Below are positions 8,882 through 16,773 of a stretch of 64,000 nt of DNA, piece by piece. The DNA is taken from assembly GCF_030010625.1 (NCBI RefSeq), contig NZ_JASCXN010000003.1, forward strand, positions 1-64,000, in the 5' to 3' direction. The number at the start of each line of letters is the position of its first letter. Within the stretch, counting starts at the first letter, position 1. The translations under genes were made by a program, and so were the position numbers. Origin of the DNA: Streptomyces sp. CC208A (lineage in GTDB: Bacteria; Actinomycetota; Actinomycetes; Streptomycetales; Streptomycetaceae). The notes below the pieces were generated by a model. The model had not been told where the DNA came from and searched no databases. It worked only from the letters and a program-made list of their open reading frames with translations.

Positions 8882-9544
8882 ATGACCCGGCCGATCAGAC
8901 CGCACCCGCTCTTCGCCCGCTTCTACGCCGCGTTCGCCGGGCCCGCCCTGGAGAAGGCGGGCATCACCGAGCACCGCAGGCGGCTCCTGGCCGGCCTGAC
9001 CGGCGAGGTGATCGAGATCGGCGCGGGCAACGGGCTCAACTTCCCCCACTACCCGCCCGGCGTGACCCGGCTCGTCGCCGTCGAGCCCGAGCCGAACCTG
9101 CGCCGGCTGGCCCAGCGGGCGGCCCGCGACGCACCCGTCCCCGTCGAGGTCGAGTCCGCCCGGGCCGAGCGACTCCCCTTCCCCGACGCGTCGTTCGACG
9201 CCGCCGTGGCGTGCCTGACCCTCTGCTCCATCGCCGCTCCCGCCGCCGCGCTCGCCGAGCTCCACCGGGTGCTCCGGCCGGGCGGACAACTCCGGTTCTT
9301 CGAGCACGTCCAGGCGGGCACACCGGTGATACGGGGCGTCCAGCGCGCCCTCGACGCCACCGTCTGGCCACGGCTGATGGGCGGCTGCCACACCGGCCGC
9401 GACACCCAGGCCGCCCTCACCGCCGCCGGTTTCACCCTCACCGACGTCGACCGCTTCGACTTCCCCGAGGCCCGCATCCCGATGCCGGCCGCCGCCCACA
9501 TCCTCGGAACCGCCGTACGGCCGGAGGTCAGCGGTCCGGCTTGA
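8882..9544 (+). CDS. Class I SAM-dependent methyltransferase (Methyltransf_11 type)
   Basis: A 220-residue protein. Motif I is GEVIEIGAGNGLNFPHYP, followed by the acidic end of strand 2 (VAVEPEPNLRRLA), LPFPDASFDAAVACLTLCSI and LHRVLRPGGQLRFFEHVQ. The EIGAGNGLNF and FFEHVQ signatures are those of METTL7/UbiE-like small-molecule methyltransferases. The ATG at 8882 follows AGGAGA at good spacing; the frame is open further upstream without similarity. The gene ends inside the last codons of the convergent gene at 9528-10298 (17-base overlap). The substrate is unknown. Confidence 0.86.
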   Translation: MTRPIRPHPLFARFYAAFAGPALEKAGITEHRRRLLAGLTGEVIEIGAGNGLNFPHYPPGVTRLVAVEPEPNLRRLAQRAARDAPVPVEVESARAERLPFPDASFDAAVACLTLCSIAAPAAALAELHRVLRPGGQLRFFEHVQAGTPVIRGVQRALDATVWPRLMGGCHTGRDTQAALTAAGFTLTDVDRFDFPEARIPMPAAAHILGTAVRPEVSGPA

Positions 9545-10298
9545 CCGCCAGCAGGGAGACGCTCTTGACGCCGTACTTGACGCCGGCGCGGCGGGCCCGG
9601 CCGGAGAGGAACGCGTAGTCGTTGCCGCGGAGTTCCTCGATCCGCAGCCCGGCGGCCTCGACGGCCCGCCGGTACGTGGTCTCGTGGGCGGCGCCGCCGA
9701 TGCACGAGGCCCAGAGGTCGGCGTCGCAGACGATGGCCTCGGTCAGCGGCTGTTCGGTGACGATGTCGGCGAGTGCGAGCCGGCCGCCGGGGCGCAGGAC
9801 GCGTGCCGCTTCGGCGAAGACCCGTTCCTTGTCGGCGGAGAGGTTGACGACGCCGTTGGAGATCGCGCAGTCGAAGCTCGCGTCCTCGGCGGGCAGCGCC
9901 TCGATGCGGCCCTCGCGGAACTCGACCCGCTCGAAGCCGCTGGCCTCGGCGAGCCCCCGGGCCTTGTCCAGCTGTGCGGGCGTGAAGTCGACGCCCACGA
10001 CCCGCCCCGAGGCCGTGACCTGCCGTGCGGCGCAGAAGGAGTCCATGCCGGAGCCGCTGCCGAGGTCGATGACGCGCTCGCCCTCGCCGATCGCCGCCAG
10101 GTCGAGGAAGTAGCCGACCCCGGCGAAGGACTCGACGGCCCCTGCCGGAACCCGGTCCAGCAGGTCGGCGGGGTAGCCGAGACGACGGGCGAGGTCACGG
10201 CCCATCTCGAAGTGGTAGGAACCCCGGGGCTCCTGCGCCACCAGGCGGTACAGGGCCTGGACCTTCGCGTCCAGCTCCAGCGTGTTCACCGTGGCCAT
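9528..10298 (-). CDS. ArsM-like SAM-dependent methyltransferase, divergent from the ECF sigma operon
   Basis: A 256-residue protein with motif I VIDLGSGSGMDSFCAA, VVGVDFTPAQLDKARG, then FDCAISNGVVNLSADKERVF and RVLRPGGRLALADIV. The ISNGVVNLSxxK segment and the later LWASCIGGA are hallmarks of the ArsM-like (arsenite methyltransferase-related) group. Only scattered cysteines are present, so arsenic as substrate is not assured. The ATG at 10298 has GGAAGG upstream. It is divergent from the sigma/anti-sigma/methyltransferase operon at 10449-12069, whose last gene is of the same family, so both are plausible targets of that sigma factor. Confidence 0.84.
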   Translation of the reverse strand: MATVNTLELDAKVQALYRLVAQEPRGSYHFEMGRDLARRLGYPADLLDRVPAGAVESFAGVGYFLDLAAIGEGERVIDLGSGSGMDSFCAARQVTASGRVVGVDFTPAQLDKARGLAEASGFERVEFREGRIEALPAEDASFDCAISNGVVNLSADKERVFAEAARVLRPGGRLALADIVTEQPLTEAIVCDADLWASCIGGAAHETTYRRAVEAAGLRIEELRGNDYAFLSGRARRAGVKYGVKSVSLLAVKPDR

Positions 10299-10354
10299 GG
10301 TTCTCGCCTTCCTTCCCGTTCCCTGTGATGACGAGGACGGTCCGGCAGCCCGGA

Positions 10355-10411
10355 TTATTGCGTCGGCGATCAGAAAGCCCTTCCCTGAGAAATCTGGACA
10401 GAACGCAATAA
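10355..10411. promoter_or_regulatory. Perfect 9-bp inverted repeat in a divergent promoter region
   Basis: TTATTGCGT at 10355-10363 is exactly mirrored by ACGCAATAA at 10403-10411, with centres 48 bp apart, in the 150-bp gap between the methyltransferase start (10298) and the sigma-factor start (10449). These are the only AT-rich patches in the gap. They could be the two -10/-35 regions of divergent promoters read by the same sigma factor, or a looping operator. Confidence 0.55.
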
Positions 10412-10448
10412 AATGGCCGCTGGGGTCGTCCCAAGGTGTGTGCCGTCC

Positions 10449-11051
10449 ATGCAGGAGACGCAGCAGATCCAGACCCGAGAGGTACGAGAGGCGGAGGACT
10501 TCCGCCGCCTCGCGCGCGAGCAGCTTCCCCGGCTCTACGCGATCGCCCGGGCCCTCGTCGGCGAGGACGCCGAGGACGCGGTGCAGGACTGCCTGCTCAA
10601 GGCGTTCCAGGGGTACGGGCAGCTCCACGACACCGCCGCCGGTCCCGCGTGGCTGCGTAAGATCCTCGTCAACCGCTGCCGCGACCTCGGCCGCACGAGG
10701 GCGCGGCAGCCCGTACAGGTCGACCTCGACCAGGCGGAGAACTTCTCCCTCTACCGGAAGATCGCCTACGAGGACCCGTTCCCGTACTCGGACTCGCTTC
10801 ACCTCGACTTCCTCGCCGGATTCGGGAACGAGGACGTGAGAGCGGTGCTGACGAGCCTCCCCGAGCTGTACCGGGTCCCGCTCGTCCTGGTCCACATGGA
10901 GGGCTTCCTCGCCAGGGAGGTCGCGGCCGTGCTGGACGCCCCGCTCGGGACCGTACTGGCCCGGCTGCACCGCGGGCGCAAGCTGTTCGAGCTGCGCCTG
11001 TGGGAGTACGCGGAGGAGAACGGCCTGCTGAAAGAGGGTGCGTCGCGTTGA
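10449..11051 (+). CDS. ECF-type RNA polymerase sigma factor
   Basis: A 200-residue sigma-70 family protein with region 2 (FRRLAREQLPRLYAIARALV followed by EDAEDAVQDCLLKAFQGY) and region 4 (LTSLPELYRVPLVLVHMEGF and AAVLDAPLGTVLARLHRGRK). There is no region 1 or 3, as expected for an ECF sigma factor. The ATG at 10449 is favoured; one 12 codons upstream (10413) is possible. The stop codon overlaps the TTG start of the anti-sigma gene. Regulation is probably autogenous from the divergent promoter region, which carries a perfect inverted repeat. Confidence 0.88.
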   Translation: MQETQQIQTREVREAEDFRRLAREQLPRLYAIARALVGEDAEDAVQDCLLKAFQGYGQLHDTAAGPAWLRKILVNRCRDLGRTRARQPVQVDLDQAENFSLYRKIAYEDPFPYSDSLHLDFLAGFGNEDVRAVLTSLPELYRVPLVLVHMEGFLAREVAAVLDAPLGTVLARLHRGRKLFELRLWEYAEENGLLKEGASR

Positions 11052-11278
11052 TCACCTGTTCCGAGGCCACGAAGCGGCTCTGGGAGTACCTCGACGCCAC
11101 GCTCGGAGCCGCGGACCGGGCCACCCTGGAGGAGCACCTGGCCGGCTGCCTGCGCTGCTGCGGCGAGCTGGAGTTCGCCGGGGAACTCCGGAGCTTTCTC
11201 GCCGCCGCCGGCCGCGAGGAGATCCCCGGTGACGTCCTGCGGCGCCTGAACCGGGTCCTGGAGGAGCTGGAGCCATGA
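11048..11278 (+). CDS. Anti-sigma factor with zinc-finger (zf-HC2)
   Basis: A 76-residue protein starting at TTG 11048, which overlaps the sigma stop (TTGATC) and so is probably translationally coupled. It has the anti-sigma zinc motif: Cys in ITCSEATKRLWEYLD, then HLAGCLRCCGE (H-x3-C-x2-C). This ZAS-type domain binds zinc and holds the cognate ECF sigma factor, often releasing it on thiol oxidation or a similar stress. It is soluble, with no membrane helix, so the signal is likely cytoplasmic. Its last codon overlaps the ATG of the following methyltransferase (ATGA). Confidence 0.85.
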   Translation: MITCSEATKRLWEYLDATLGAADRATLEEHLAGCLRCCGELEFAGELRSFLAAAGREEIPGDVLRRLNRVLEELEP

Positions 11279-12069
11279 CGAGGGACCTCATGCACGGCGC
11301 GGAGGTGAAGGACCTGGTCCGCGCCGCGTACCGGAACGTTCCCCCGACCACCGCCGCGGTGGCCCGCCGCCTGTACGGCCCCGACGCGCTGGCGGACGTG
11401 CCGCGGTCCGCGATCGACCGGTCGCTCGGCGTGGCCGACCACCTCCGGCACGCCGGCATCGGGCCGGGGGAGCGCGTCCTCGACATCGGGTGCGGCGGCG
11501 GCATCGACACGATCCTCGCCGCCCGCCGCACGGGCCCCTCCGGCCGGGTGATCGCGCTCGACTTCCTCCCCGAGATGCTCGCGCGCACGGCGCAGGCCGT
11601 GTCCGAGGCCGGTCTCGCCAACGTCGACCTGCTGGAGGGCGAGATGGAGGACATCCCGCTCCCCGGCGGAACGGTCGACCTGGTCGTCTCCAACGGCGTC
11701 GTCAACCTCTCCCCGAGGAAGTCGAGGGCGATGGCCGAAGCGGCACGCGTCCTGCGGCCCGGCGGACGGCTGTGCGTGGCGGACCTGACCGTAGGGCAGG
11801 ACGACCTCCCGCCGGAGATCCTCACGCGGCCGGCCGCCTGGGCGGGCTGCGTCGCCGGCGCGCTCGCGGAGGACACCTTCGTACGAAAGCTGGAGAAGGC
11901 CGGCTTCCGGGACGTCGAGGTGGTGCACCGGGAGGCGCTGAGCGTCGACGACTGCGCGCTGTACCCCCTCTTCACCCCCGACGTGATCCGCCTCATGAAG
12001 GAACTGCTGCCACCCGCCCGGCAGCGGTCGGTGGCCGTCGCGATCGTCGTCAGGGCCGACCGCCCGTAG
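11275..12069 (+). CDS. ArsM-like methyltransferase in the sigma/anti-sigma operon
   Basis: A 264-residue protein with motif I RVLDIGCGGGIDTILAARR, VIALDFLPEMLARTAQA, then VDLVVSNGVVNLSPRKSRAM and RVLRPGGRLCVADLTVG. The SNGVVNLSPxK segment and AAWAGCVAGAL place it in the ArsM-like group, the same as the divergent gene at 9528-10298. The ATG overlaps the anti-sigma stop (ATGA), so the three genes are translationally coupled. The C-terminal third (VVHREALSVDDCALYPLFTP) is the extension seen in such proteins. The substrate is unknown. Arsenic and lipid-like small molecules are possible; no arsenic-resistance gene is nearby. Confidence 0.86.
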   Translation: MTRDLMHGAEVKDLVRAAYRNVPPTTAAVARRLYGPDALADVPRSAIDRSLGVADHLRHAGIGPGERVLDIGCGGGIDTILAARRTGPSGRVIALDFLPEMLARTAQAVSEAGLANVDLLEGEMEDIPLPGGTVDLVVSNGVVNLSPRKSRAMAEAARVLRPGGRLCVADLTVGQDDLPPEILTRPAAWAGCVAGALAEDTFVRKLEKAGFRDVEVVHREALSVDDCALYPLFTPDVIRLMKELLPPARQRSVAVAIVVRADRP

Positions 12070-12251
12070 GCGGTGACGGCCCGGACGGCGGTCCGACGGG
12101 ACCCGTGCGGGCTCCGCGCGGGATCCGCGCCGCCGGGCAGGCGCATCCGGGTGAGCCCCGCGTGGCAGGGCCCCGTGGAGCGGCCCGGCGGCCGGGGGGA
12201 GATGGCACGCTCGGCCGGGAGTGGGACACCGCGAGCGAGACGAGGAGCCAC

Positions 12252-13469
12252 GTGACGCAGCGCAGCAGGCGGACCACCGGAGACAGCGGACGCATGGCAC
12301 GGCTGCGCCGCGACCCCTTCGTCGTCCAGGCCATCCGGTCGACGGCGGCGGCGACCCTCTCGTACGTCGTCGCCCTCCAGCTCAGCAGCGAGCCGGTGCC
12401 GCTCACCGCGCCGCTGACCGCGCTCCTCGTCGTGCAGGTCACGGTCTACTCGACGCTCACCACCAGTCTGCGCCGGGTGAACTCGGTGGTCGCCGGCGTG
12501 CTCGTCGCCATCGCGTTCAGCGTCCTCGTCGGACTCTCCTGGTGGAGCCTCGCCCTGGTCATCCTGGCCTCCCTCATCGTGGGCCGGTTCGTGAAGGTCG
12601 AGGAGTTCATCCCCGAGGTCGCCATCAGCGCGATGCTCGTCCTCGGCGTCACCCAGGTCGCCGACACCGCCTGGGACCGTGTCCTGGAGACCCTGATCGG
12701 CGCCGTCGTCGGCATGCTCTTCAACCTGCTGCTCGTACCGCCCGTGTGGGTGGAGACGGCGGGGGAGTCGATCGACGACCTCGCCCGGCGGATGCGGCGC
12801 CTGATCCTCGACGTGGCGGACGAGTTCGCCGGGGCGCCCACCGTCGAACGGGCGGCGGCCCGGCTGTACGAGGCGCGGCGGCTCGACGACGACGTGGCCG
12901 ACGTCGACAGCGCCCTGCGCACGGCCGAGGACAGCCTGCGCTTCAACCCGCGCGTCAAGGAGGGCCTGCTGCACCGGATCGTGCTGCGCACCGGGCTCGA
13001 CACGCTGGAGATCTGCGCCGTCGTGCTCCGGGTCCTCACCCGTACCCTCACCGACCTGGCGAAGGAGCGGGGCGGCGAGGAGCTGCTGCCACGCCCGGCC
13101 GCCCTCGCCCTCCAGGAGACCGCGCAGCACACCGGGGACGCCTTCGTCAGCTTCGCCGTGCTCGTCACGGCCCCCGGCAGCGACTCCGCCGAGGCCGCCG
13201 AGACCCGGCTCGCGGGCGACCTGCGGACCGCCCGCGCCTCCCGGGACAAGACCGCAGGACTGCTCCTCGCCCTCGCCCTGCGGGAGCCGGGCCACTGGCA
13301 GCTGCACGGGGCGCTGCTCGCCGAGATCGACCGCGTCCTCGACGAACTCGCCCCCGAGCACCGGGGCCGCCGCCTCATGGAGGAGCTCGACCGGCACACC
13401 CGCGAGCGGCGCGAGCGCCGCCGCCGCCTGGTGCCCCGGTACGGGCGGCGGGCCCGCGCGGAGGCCTGA
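12252..13469 (+). CDS. FUSC/aromatic acid exporter family membrane protein
   Basis: A 405-residue protein. The N-terminal 180 residues carry five to six hydrophobic helices in the aromatic acid exporter (ArAE/FUSC) pattern, including VVALQLSSEPVPLTAPLTAL and LLVVQVTVYSTLTTSLRRV. The GTLIGAVVG-like signature appears as LETLIGAVVGMLFNLLLVPP. The C-terminal half is a cytoplasmic, helical Arg/Glu-rich domain. The GTG start at 12252 has GAGGAG upstream. Such proteins are thought to export aromatic carboxylic acids; this one is uncharacterised. It converges on the membrane protein gene at 13476-13952, with stops seven bases apart. Confidence 0.82.
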   Translation: MTQRSRRTTGDSGRMARLRRDPFVVQAIRSTAAATLSYVVALQLSSEPVPLTAPLTALLVVQVTVYSTLTTSLRRVNSVVAGVLVAIAFSVLVGLSWWSLALVILASLIVGRFVKVEEFIPEVAISAMLVLGVTQVADTAWDRVLETLIGAVVGMLFNLLLVPPVWVETAGESIDDLARRMRRLILDVADEFAGAPTVERAAARLYEARRLDDDVADVDSALRTAEDSLRFNPRVKEGLLHRIVLRTGLDTLEICAVVLRVLTRTLTDLAKERGGEELLPRPAALALQETAQHTGDAFVSFAVLVTAPGSDSAEAAETRLAGDLRTARASRDKTAGLLLALALREPGHWQLHGALLAEIDRVLDELAPEHRGRRLMEELDRHTRERRERRRRLVPRYGRRARAEA

Positions 13470-13475
13470 GCCGGG

Positions 13476-13952
13476 TCACGCCGGAGGCGTACGGGCGGGC
13501 GGGTGCGGGGGCGCCATGGCGAGGGTGCAGACGCCGTCGGCGCACCGGCGCTCCAGCCGGCCCCGGGAGACGGTCTGTACCAGACCGACCGTCCAGCAGG
13601 TGGGGCAGCCGCGGAACGCGATCAGCGCCGGCAGGGCGGCGAGCAGGGCAACCGGTCCGGCGACGGGCACCAAGGCGATCGCACCGGCGATCAGTCCGAA
13701 GCCGACGGCGCCGCGCGCCAGATGACGCGGGACGGACCTGCTGGAGAAGTCCGGTCCGGGGGCGGGCGGTCGCACGGCATCGAGGGTGGGCGCGGTCTTC
13801 ACCGGCGCGGTTCTCACCGGTGAGGTCTTCAGGAGTGTGGTCTTCACGGGTGCGGTCTTCACGAGTGCGGTTCTCACGGTCGTGGGTCTCCTTCGGCAGG
13901 ACGGGAGTCGGGGGCGGGGCCGCTCGTCCGGCCAGGAGAAGGGTCGGGTCAT
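13476..13952 (-). CDS. Small membrane protein with VKTAP-type pentapeptide repeats
   Basis: A 158-residue protein. Residues about 25-56 are six tandem pentapeptides (VRTAL, VKTAP, VKTTL, LKTSP, VRTAP, VKTAP), encoded by 15-bp repeats at about 13790-13880. Two helices follow (about residues 82-110) in a DUF2892/YgaP-like membrane segment ending RGCPTCWTVGL, a CxxC pair that could bind metal or be redox-active, and a further C-x4-C pair (CADGVC). The ATG at 13952 follows GAGGAAG. The repeat is charged, Thr/Pro-rich and probably extended outside the bilayer. The function is unknown. Confidence 0.68.
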   Translation of the reverse strand: MTRPFSWPDERPRPRLPSCRRRPTTVRTALVKTAPVKTTLLKTSPVRTAPVKTAPTLDAVRPPAPGPDFSSRSVPRHLARGAVGFGLIAGAIALVPVAGPVALLAALPALIAFRGCPTCWTVGLVQTVSRGRLERRCADGVCTLAMAPPHPPARTPPA

Positions 13953-13996
13953 GGCTCTTCCTCGTGCTCCGGGGACTCTCCGACGGGCGGACCCGG

Positions 13997-14086
13997 TCAG
14001 GCCCGGCTCCGGTACCGCCGCATGAGATGCCGGCCGCACGCTCCGACGAGTACGGCTCCGAGGGCGACGAGGGCGGTGATCAGCAC
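13997..14086 (-). CDS. Tiny single-helix membrane protein (29 residues)
   Basis: A GTG at 14086 is preceded by a strong GGAAGGAG box eight bases away. The product is 29 residues: a hydrophobic N-terminal stretch (VLITALVALGAVLVGACG) followed by the basic tail RHLMRRYRSRA. This is the layout of small anchored membrane proteins common in Streptomyces and often missed. It precedes the repeat-containing membrane protein gene on the same strand by 44 bases and may share its transcript. The function is unknown. Confidence 0.55.
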   Translation of the reverse strand: MLITALVALGAVLVGACGRHLMRRYRSRA

Positions 14087-14163
14087 GGTGTCTCCTTCCG
14101 GCGGGGCCGACCCCTTCGGCCGACCCGTACGCGCACAAGAGACGGTGGGACCCGAAAAGGATT

Positions 14164-14199
14164 CGCCCCCGTCGCGGAAACTTTTCCACGGCGGGGGCG
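14164..14199. terminator. Hairpin after the AidB-like acyl-CoA dehydrogenase gene
   Basis: CGCCCCCG (14164-14171) pairs with CGGGGGCG (14192-14199) around a loop containing AAACTTTTCC. It lies 21 bases after the stop of the minus-strand gene ending at 14220 and is likely its terminator. Confidence 0.5.
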
Positions 14200-14219
14200 C
14201 GGGGCCGACGGGCCCGTCC

Positions 14220-15875
14220 TCACACCGGAAGCCGCGTCAGCACCCCCGCGAAGTCCGTCGCCGGCGCGAGGGTGCCGAAGGCGAGGCCCTGGTCCCCGGC
14301 CAGCCGGGACGCGCAGAACGCGTCGGCCACCGCCGCCGGCGCGTGCCGGACCAGGAGCGAGCCCTGGAGCACGAGCGCGGCCCGCTCGGCGACGCGGCGG
14401 GCGCGCAGCGGGGCGTCCTCGGTGAGCCGCAGCTCCTCCCGCAGACCGGACCAGGCCGCGTCGAGCCGCCGGTCGGCCCCGGCCGCCGCGTCGACCTCCG
14501 CCCCGAAGGCCGCCAGCGCCTCCGGCTCGCGGGCCAGGGCGCGCAGCAGGTCCAGGGCGCTGACGTTCCCCGAGCCCTCCCAGATGCTGTTGAGCGGGGC
14601 CTCGCGGTACATCCTCGGCATGCCTGACGCCTCGTCATAACCGTTGCCGCCCAGGCACTCCAGGGCCTCGGCCACGGCGGCGGGCTGCCGCTTGCACACC
14701 CAGTACTTCCCGACCGCGGTGGCAAGCCGCAGGAAGGCGCGCTCCCGCTCGTCGCCGAGCCGGGCGCGGTCCGCGGCGCCGGCGAGCCGCAGGCCGAGGG
14801 TCGTGGCGGCCTCCGACTCCAGCGCCAGGTCGGCCAGGACGTTCCGCATCAGCGGCTGGTCGATCAGCTTGGCGCCGAACGCCGAGCGGTGCCGGGCGTG
14901 GTGGGCGGCCTGGGCGAGCGCGCCGCGGATGCCGGCGGCGGAGCCGAGCACACAGTCCAGGCGCGTCATCGTCACCATGTCGATGATGGTCCGCACGCCC
15001 TTGCCCTCGGCGCCGACCAGCCAGGCGACCGTGTCGTCGAACTCCGGCTCGCTGCTGGCGTTGGAGCGGTTGCCGAGCTTGTCCTTGAGCCGCTGGACGC
15101 GGAAGGTGTTGCGGCCGCCGTCGGGCAGCACGCGCGGCACGAGGAAGCAGGACAGGCCGCCCGGGGCCTGCGCGAGCACCAGGAAGAGGTCGTTCATCGG
15201 CGCGCTGGTGAACCACTTGTGGCCACGCAACCGCCAAGTGCCGTCCGGGTGTTCCACCGCCGTGGTGGTGTTGGCGCGCACATCGCTGCCGCCCTGCTTC
15301 TCGGTCATGCCCATCCCGGCGAGCAGCCCGCGCTTGCCCGTCGGGGTGCGAAGTCCGGGGTCGTACGAGCGACTGGTGAGCAACGGCTCGTAGACCTTGG
15401 CGAGTTCGGGGGAGTGGCGCAGTGCCGGAACCACCGCGTACGTCATCGAGACCGGGCACAGGTGGCCCGCCTCCAGTGTCGTGGCCAGCATGAACCCGCC
15501 GGCGCGCGCCACATGCGCGCCGGGCCGCTCGTCGGCCCAGGCGGCGCCCGCGAGGCCCTCGCCCACCGACAGGTCCATCAGCCGGTGGTAGGCCGGGTGG
15601 AACTCGACCTCGTCGATCCGGTTCCCGTACCGGTCGTGGGTGCGCAGTTCCGGTTCGTGGCGGTTGGCCTGGTCCGCCCAGCGCTGGGCCTCCTCGCTCG
15701 CGACCACGCGGCCGAGGCGGTGCAGGTCCTCCAGGTGCCACCCGGCGCCCTCCCTCTCCACGCCCTCAAGGAGCACCGGGTCGGCCGCCGCGTCGTGACC
15801 GGTCAGCGGCGGAGGCTGGTTGGTGACGTCGTGCGTCACGGCGGTGGGACGGCTCTGGGGCGTGGCGGTGGTCAT
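14220..15875 (-). CDS. AidB-like acyl-CoA dehydrogenase
   Basis: A 551-residue flavoprotein, longer than ordinary acyl-CoA dehydrogenases (about 380) and matching the AidB/isovaleryl-CoA-like branch. Signatures are the N-terminal THDVTNQPPPLTGHDAAADP, LLAGMGMTEKQGGSDVRANT, the GHKWFTSAPMNDLFLVLA core and LECLGGNGYDEASGMPRMYR followed by the REAPLNSIWEGSGNV motif near the flavin. AidB proteins bind FAD and DNA and are tied to protection from alkylation, but substrates are unsettled. The ATG at 15875 starts the conserved N-terminus. The TetR gene upstream on the same strand may control both. Confidence 0.86.
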   Translation of the reverse strand: MTTATPQSRPTAVTHDVTNQPPPLTGHDAAADPVLLEGVEREGAGWHLEDLHRLGRVVASEEAQRWADQANRHEPELRTHDRYGNRIDEVEFHPAYHRLMDLSVGEGLAGAAWADERPGAHVARAGGFMLATTLEAGHLCPVSMTYAVVPALRHSPELAKVYEPLLTSRSYDPGLRTPTGKRGLLAGMGMTEKQGGSDVRANTTTAVEHPDGTWRLRGHKWFTSAPMNDLFLVLAQAPGGLSCFLVPRVLPDGGRNTFRVQRLKDKLGNRSNASSEPEFDDTVAWLVGAEGKGVRTIIDMVTMTRLDCVLGSAAGIRGALAQAAHHARHRSAFGAKLIDQPLMRNVLADLALESEAATTLGLRLAGAADRARLGDERERAFLRLATAVGKYWVCKRQPAAVAEALECLGGNGYDEASGMPRMYREAPLNSIWEGSGNVSALDLLRALAREPEALAAFGAEVDAAAGADRRLDAAWSGLREELRLTEDAPLRARRVAERAALVLQGSLLVRHAPAAVADAFCASRLAGDQGLAFGTLAPATDFAGVLTRLPV

Positions 15876-15961
15876 GGTGGCTGCTCCGGGAGGCGGGTCG
15901 GGACGGGGCGTGCGGGGCAGGGGCACGGCGGCGGGATGCGACACCGGCGTGCGGCGGCGGG

Positions 15962-16573
15962 CTACGGCGGCGGAGGGGCGCCCGCGCACCGCAGGGCCAT
16001 GGCGGTGAGCTCGGCGAGCAGGGCCTCGGTGGTGGTCTTGTCGTCGGCGGCGAGCGGGTCGACCAGGACCTCGCCGACCGCGCCGGTCAGCGCGGCGGCG
16101 GTGATCTCGCCGTCCTGCTCCGGCAGCACCCCCTCGGCGACCCCCTCGCGCACCACCGCGGCGAAGAGCGCGCGGTAGCGGCGCCGGAAGTCCAGCCGCT
16201 CGGCGCCGACGGCGGGCTCGGCGGGCGCGGCGAGCAGGGCGTGGGCGAGCCCGCGGTTCTCCAGGGCCCGCCGCGCGAAGACCTCGACCCCACGGCTCAG
16301 CCGCTCGACCGGGTCGCCCGGCGGGGCCAGCACCTCGCCGAGCACGTGGACCTCGCGCCCGGCGGCGCGCCGGAACACCTCCACGGCGAGCGCCGCCTTG
16401 GAGGGGAAGTGCTGGTACACCGAGCCCGCCGCGATCCCGGCGGCGTCGGCGACCGCGGTCACCGACGCCTGGGACCAGCCCACCTCGGCGACGACCGAGG
16501 TGGCACAGGCGACCAGGTGCTCGCGGGCCGCTTCGAGCCGGCGGAGCTCGGCGGGCGTCTTGCGGTAGGCCAT
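15962..16573 (-). CDS. TetR family transcriptional regulator
   Basis: A 203-residue regulator. The N-terminal helix-turn-helix is clear (ATSVVAEVGWSQASVTAVAD, then AAGIAAGSVYQHFPSKAALA), followed by an all-helical ligand-binding domain. It is encoded 86 bases upstream of the AidB-like gene on the same strand and is divergent from the P450 gene. An inverted repeat covers its own start codon, which suggests autorepression. The ligand is unknown; control of the AidB-like gene, the P450 or both is inferred from position. Confidence 0.87.
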   Translation of the reverse strand: MAYRKTPAELRRLEAAREHLVACATSVVAEVGWSQASVTAVADAAGIAAGSVYQHFPSKAALAVEVFRRAAGREVHVLGEVLAPPGDPVERLSRGVEVFARRALENRGLAHALLAAPAEPAVGAERLDFRRRYRALFAAVVREGVAEGVLPEQDGEITAAALTGAVGEVLVDPLAADDKTTTEALLAELTAMALRCAGAPPPP

Positions 16574-16595
16574 GAATGAAGTGAACCACCATTCA
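16573..16595. promoter_or_regulatory. Candidate TetR operator over its own start codon
   Basis: TGAATG (16573-16578) and CATTCA (16590-16595) form an inverted repeat with an 11-bp spacer. The left arm begins in the start codon of the TetR gene. Size and position fit an autorepressor site. Confidence 0.55.
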
Positions 16596-16702
16596 GGACT
16601 TCACGCCATGGGTCCGGCACCTCGCCGGACCCCGGGGCCGGGCGCCCGGCCGGGTGAGAGACGTGGAACCGGGTGTCGGCCGGCGCCCCCGCACCCCTAC
16701 AG

Positions 16703-16730
16703 TGCGAGATGACCACTGCGAGATGACCAC
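16703..16730 (+). repeat. Perfect 14-bp tandem duplication before the P450 gene
   Basis: TGCGAGATGACCAC occurs twice head to tail (16703-16716 and 16717-16730). Each copy carries an ATG. The first opens a five-codon frame (MTTAR) whose TGA overlaps the second ATG. A -10-like TACAGT lies at 16698-16703. Confidence 0.7.
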
Positions 16731-16773
16731 GCCGCCCCGCACGCCCGTGCGGACGCCGGAGAGGAGCACCGCC

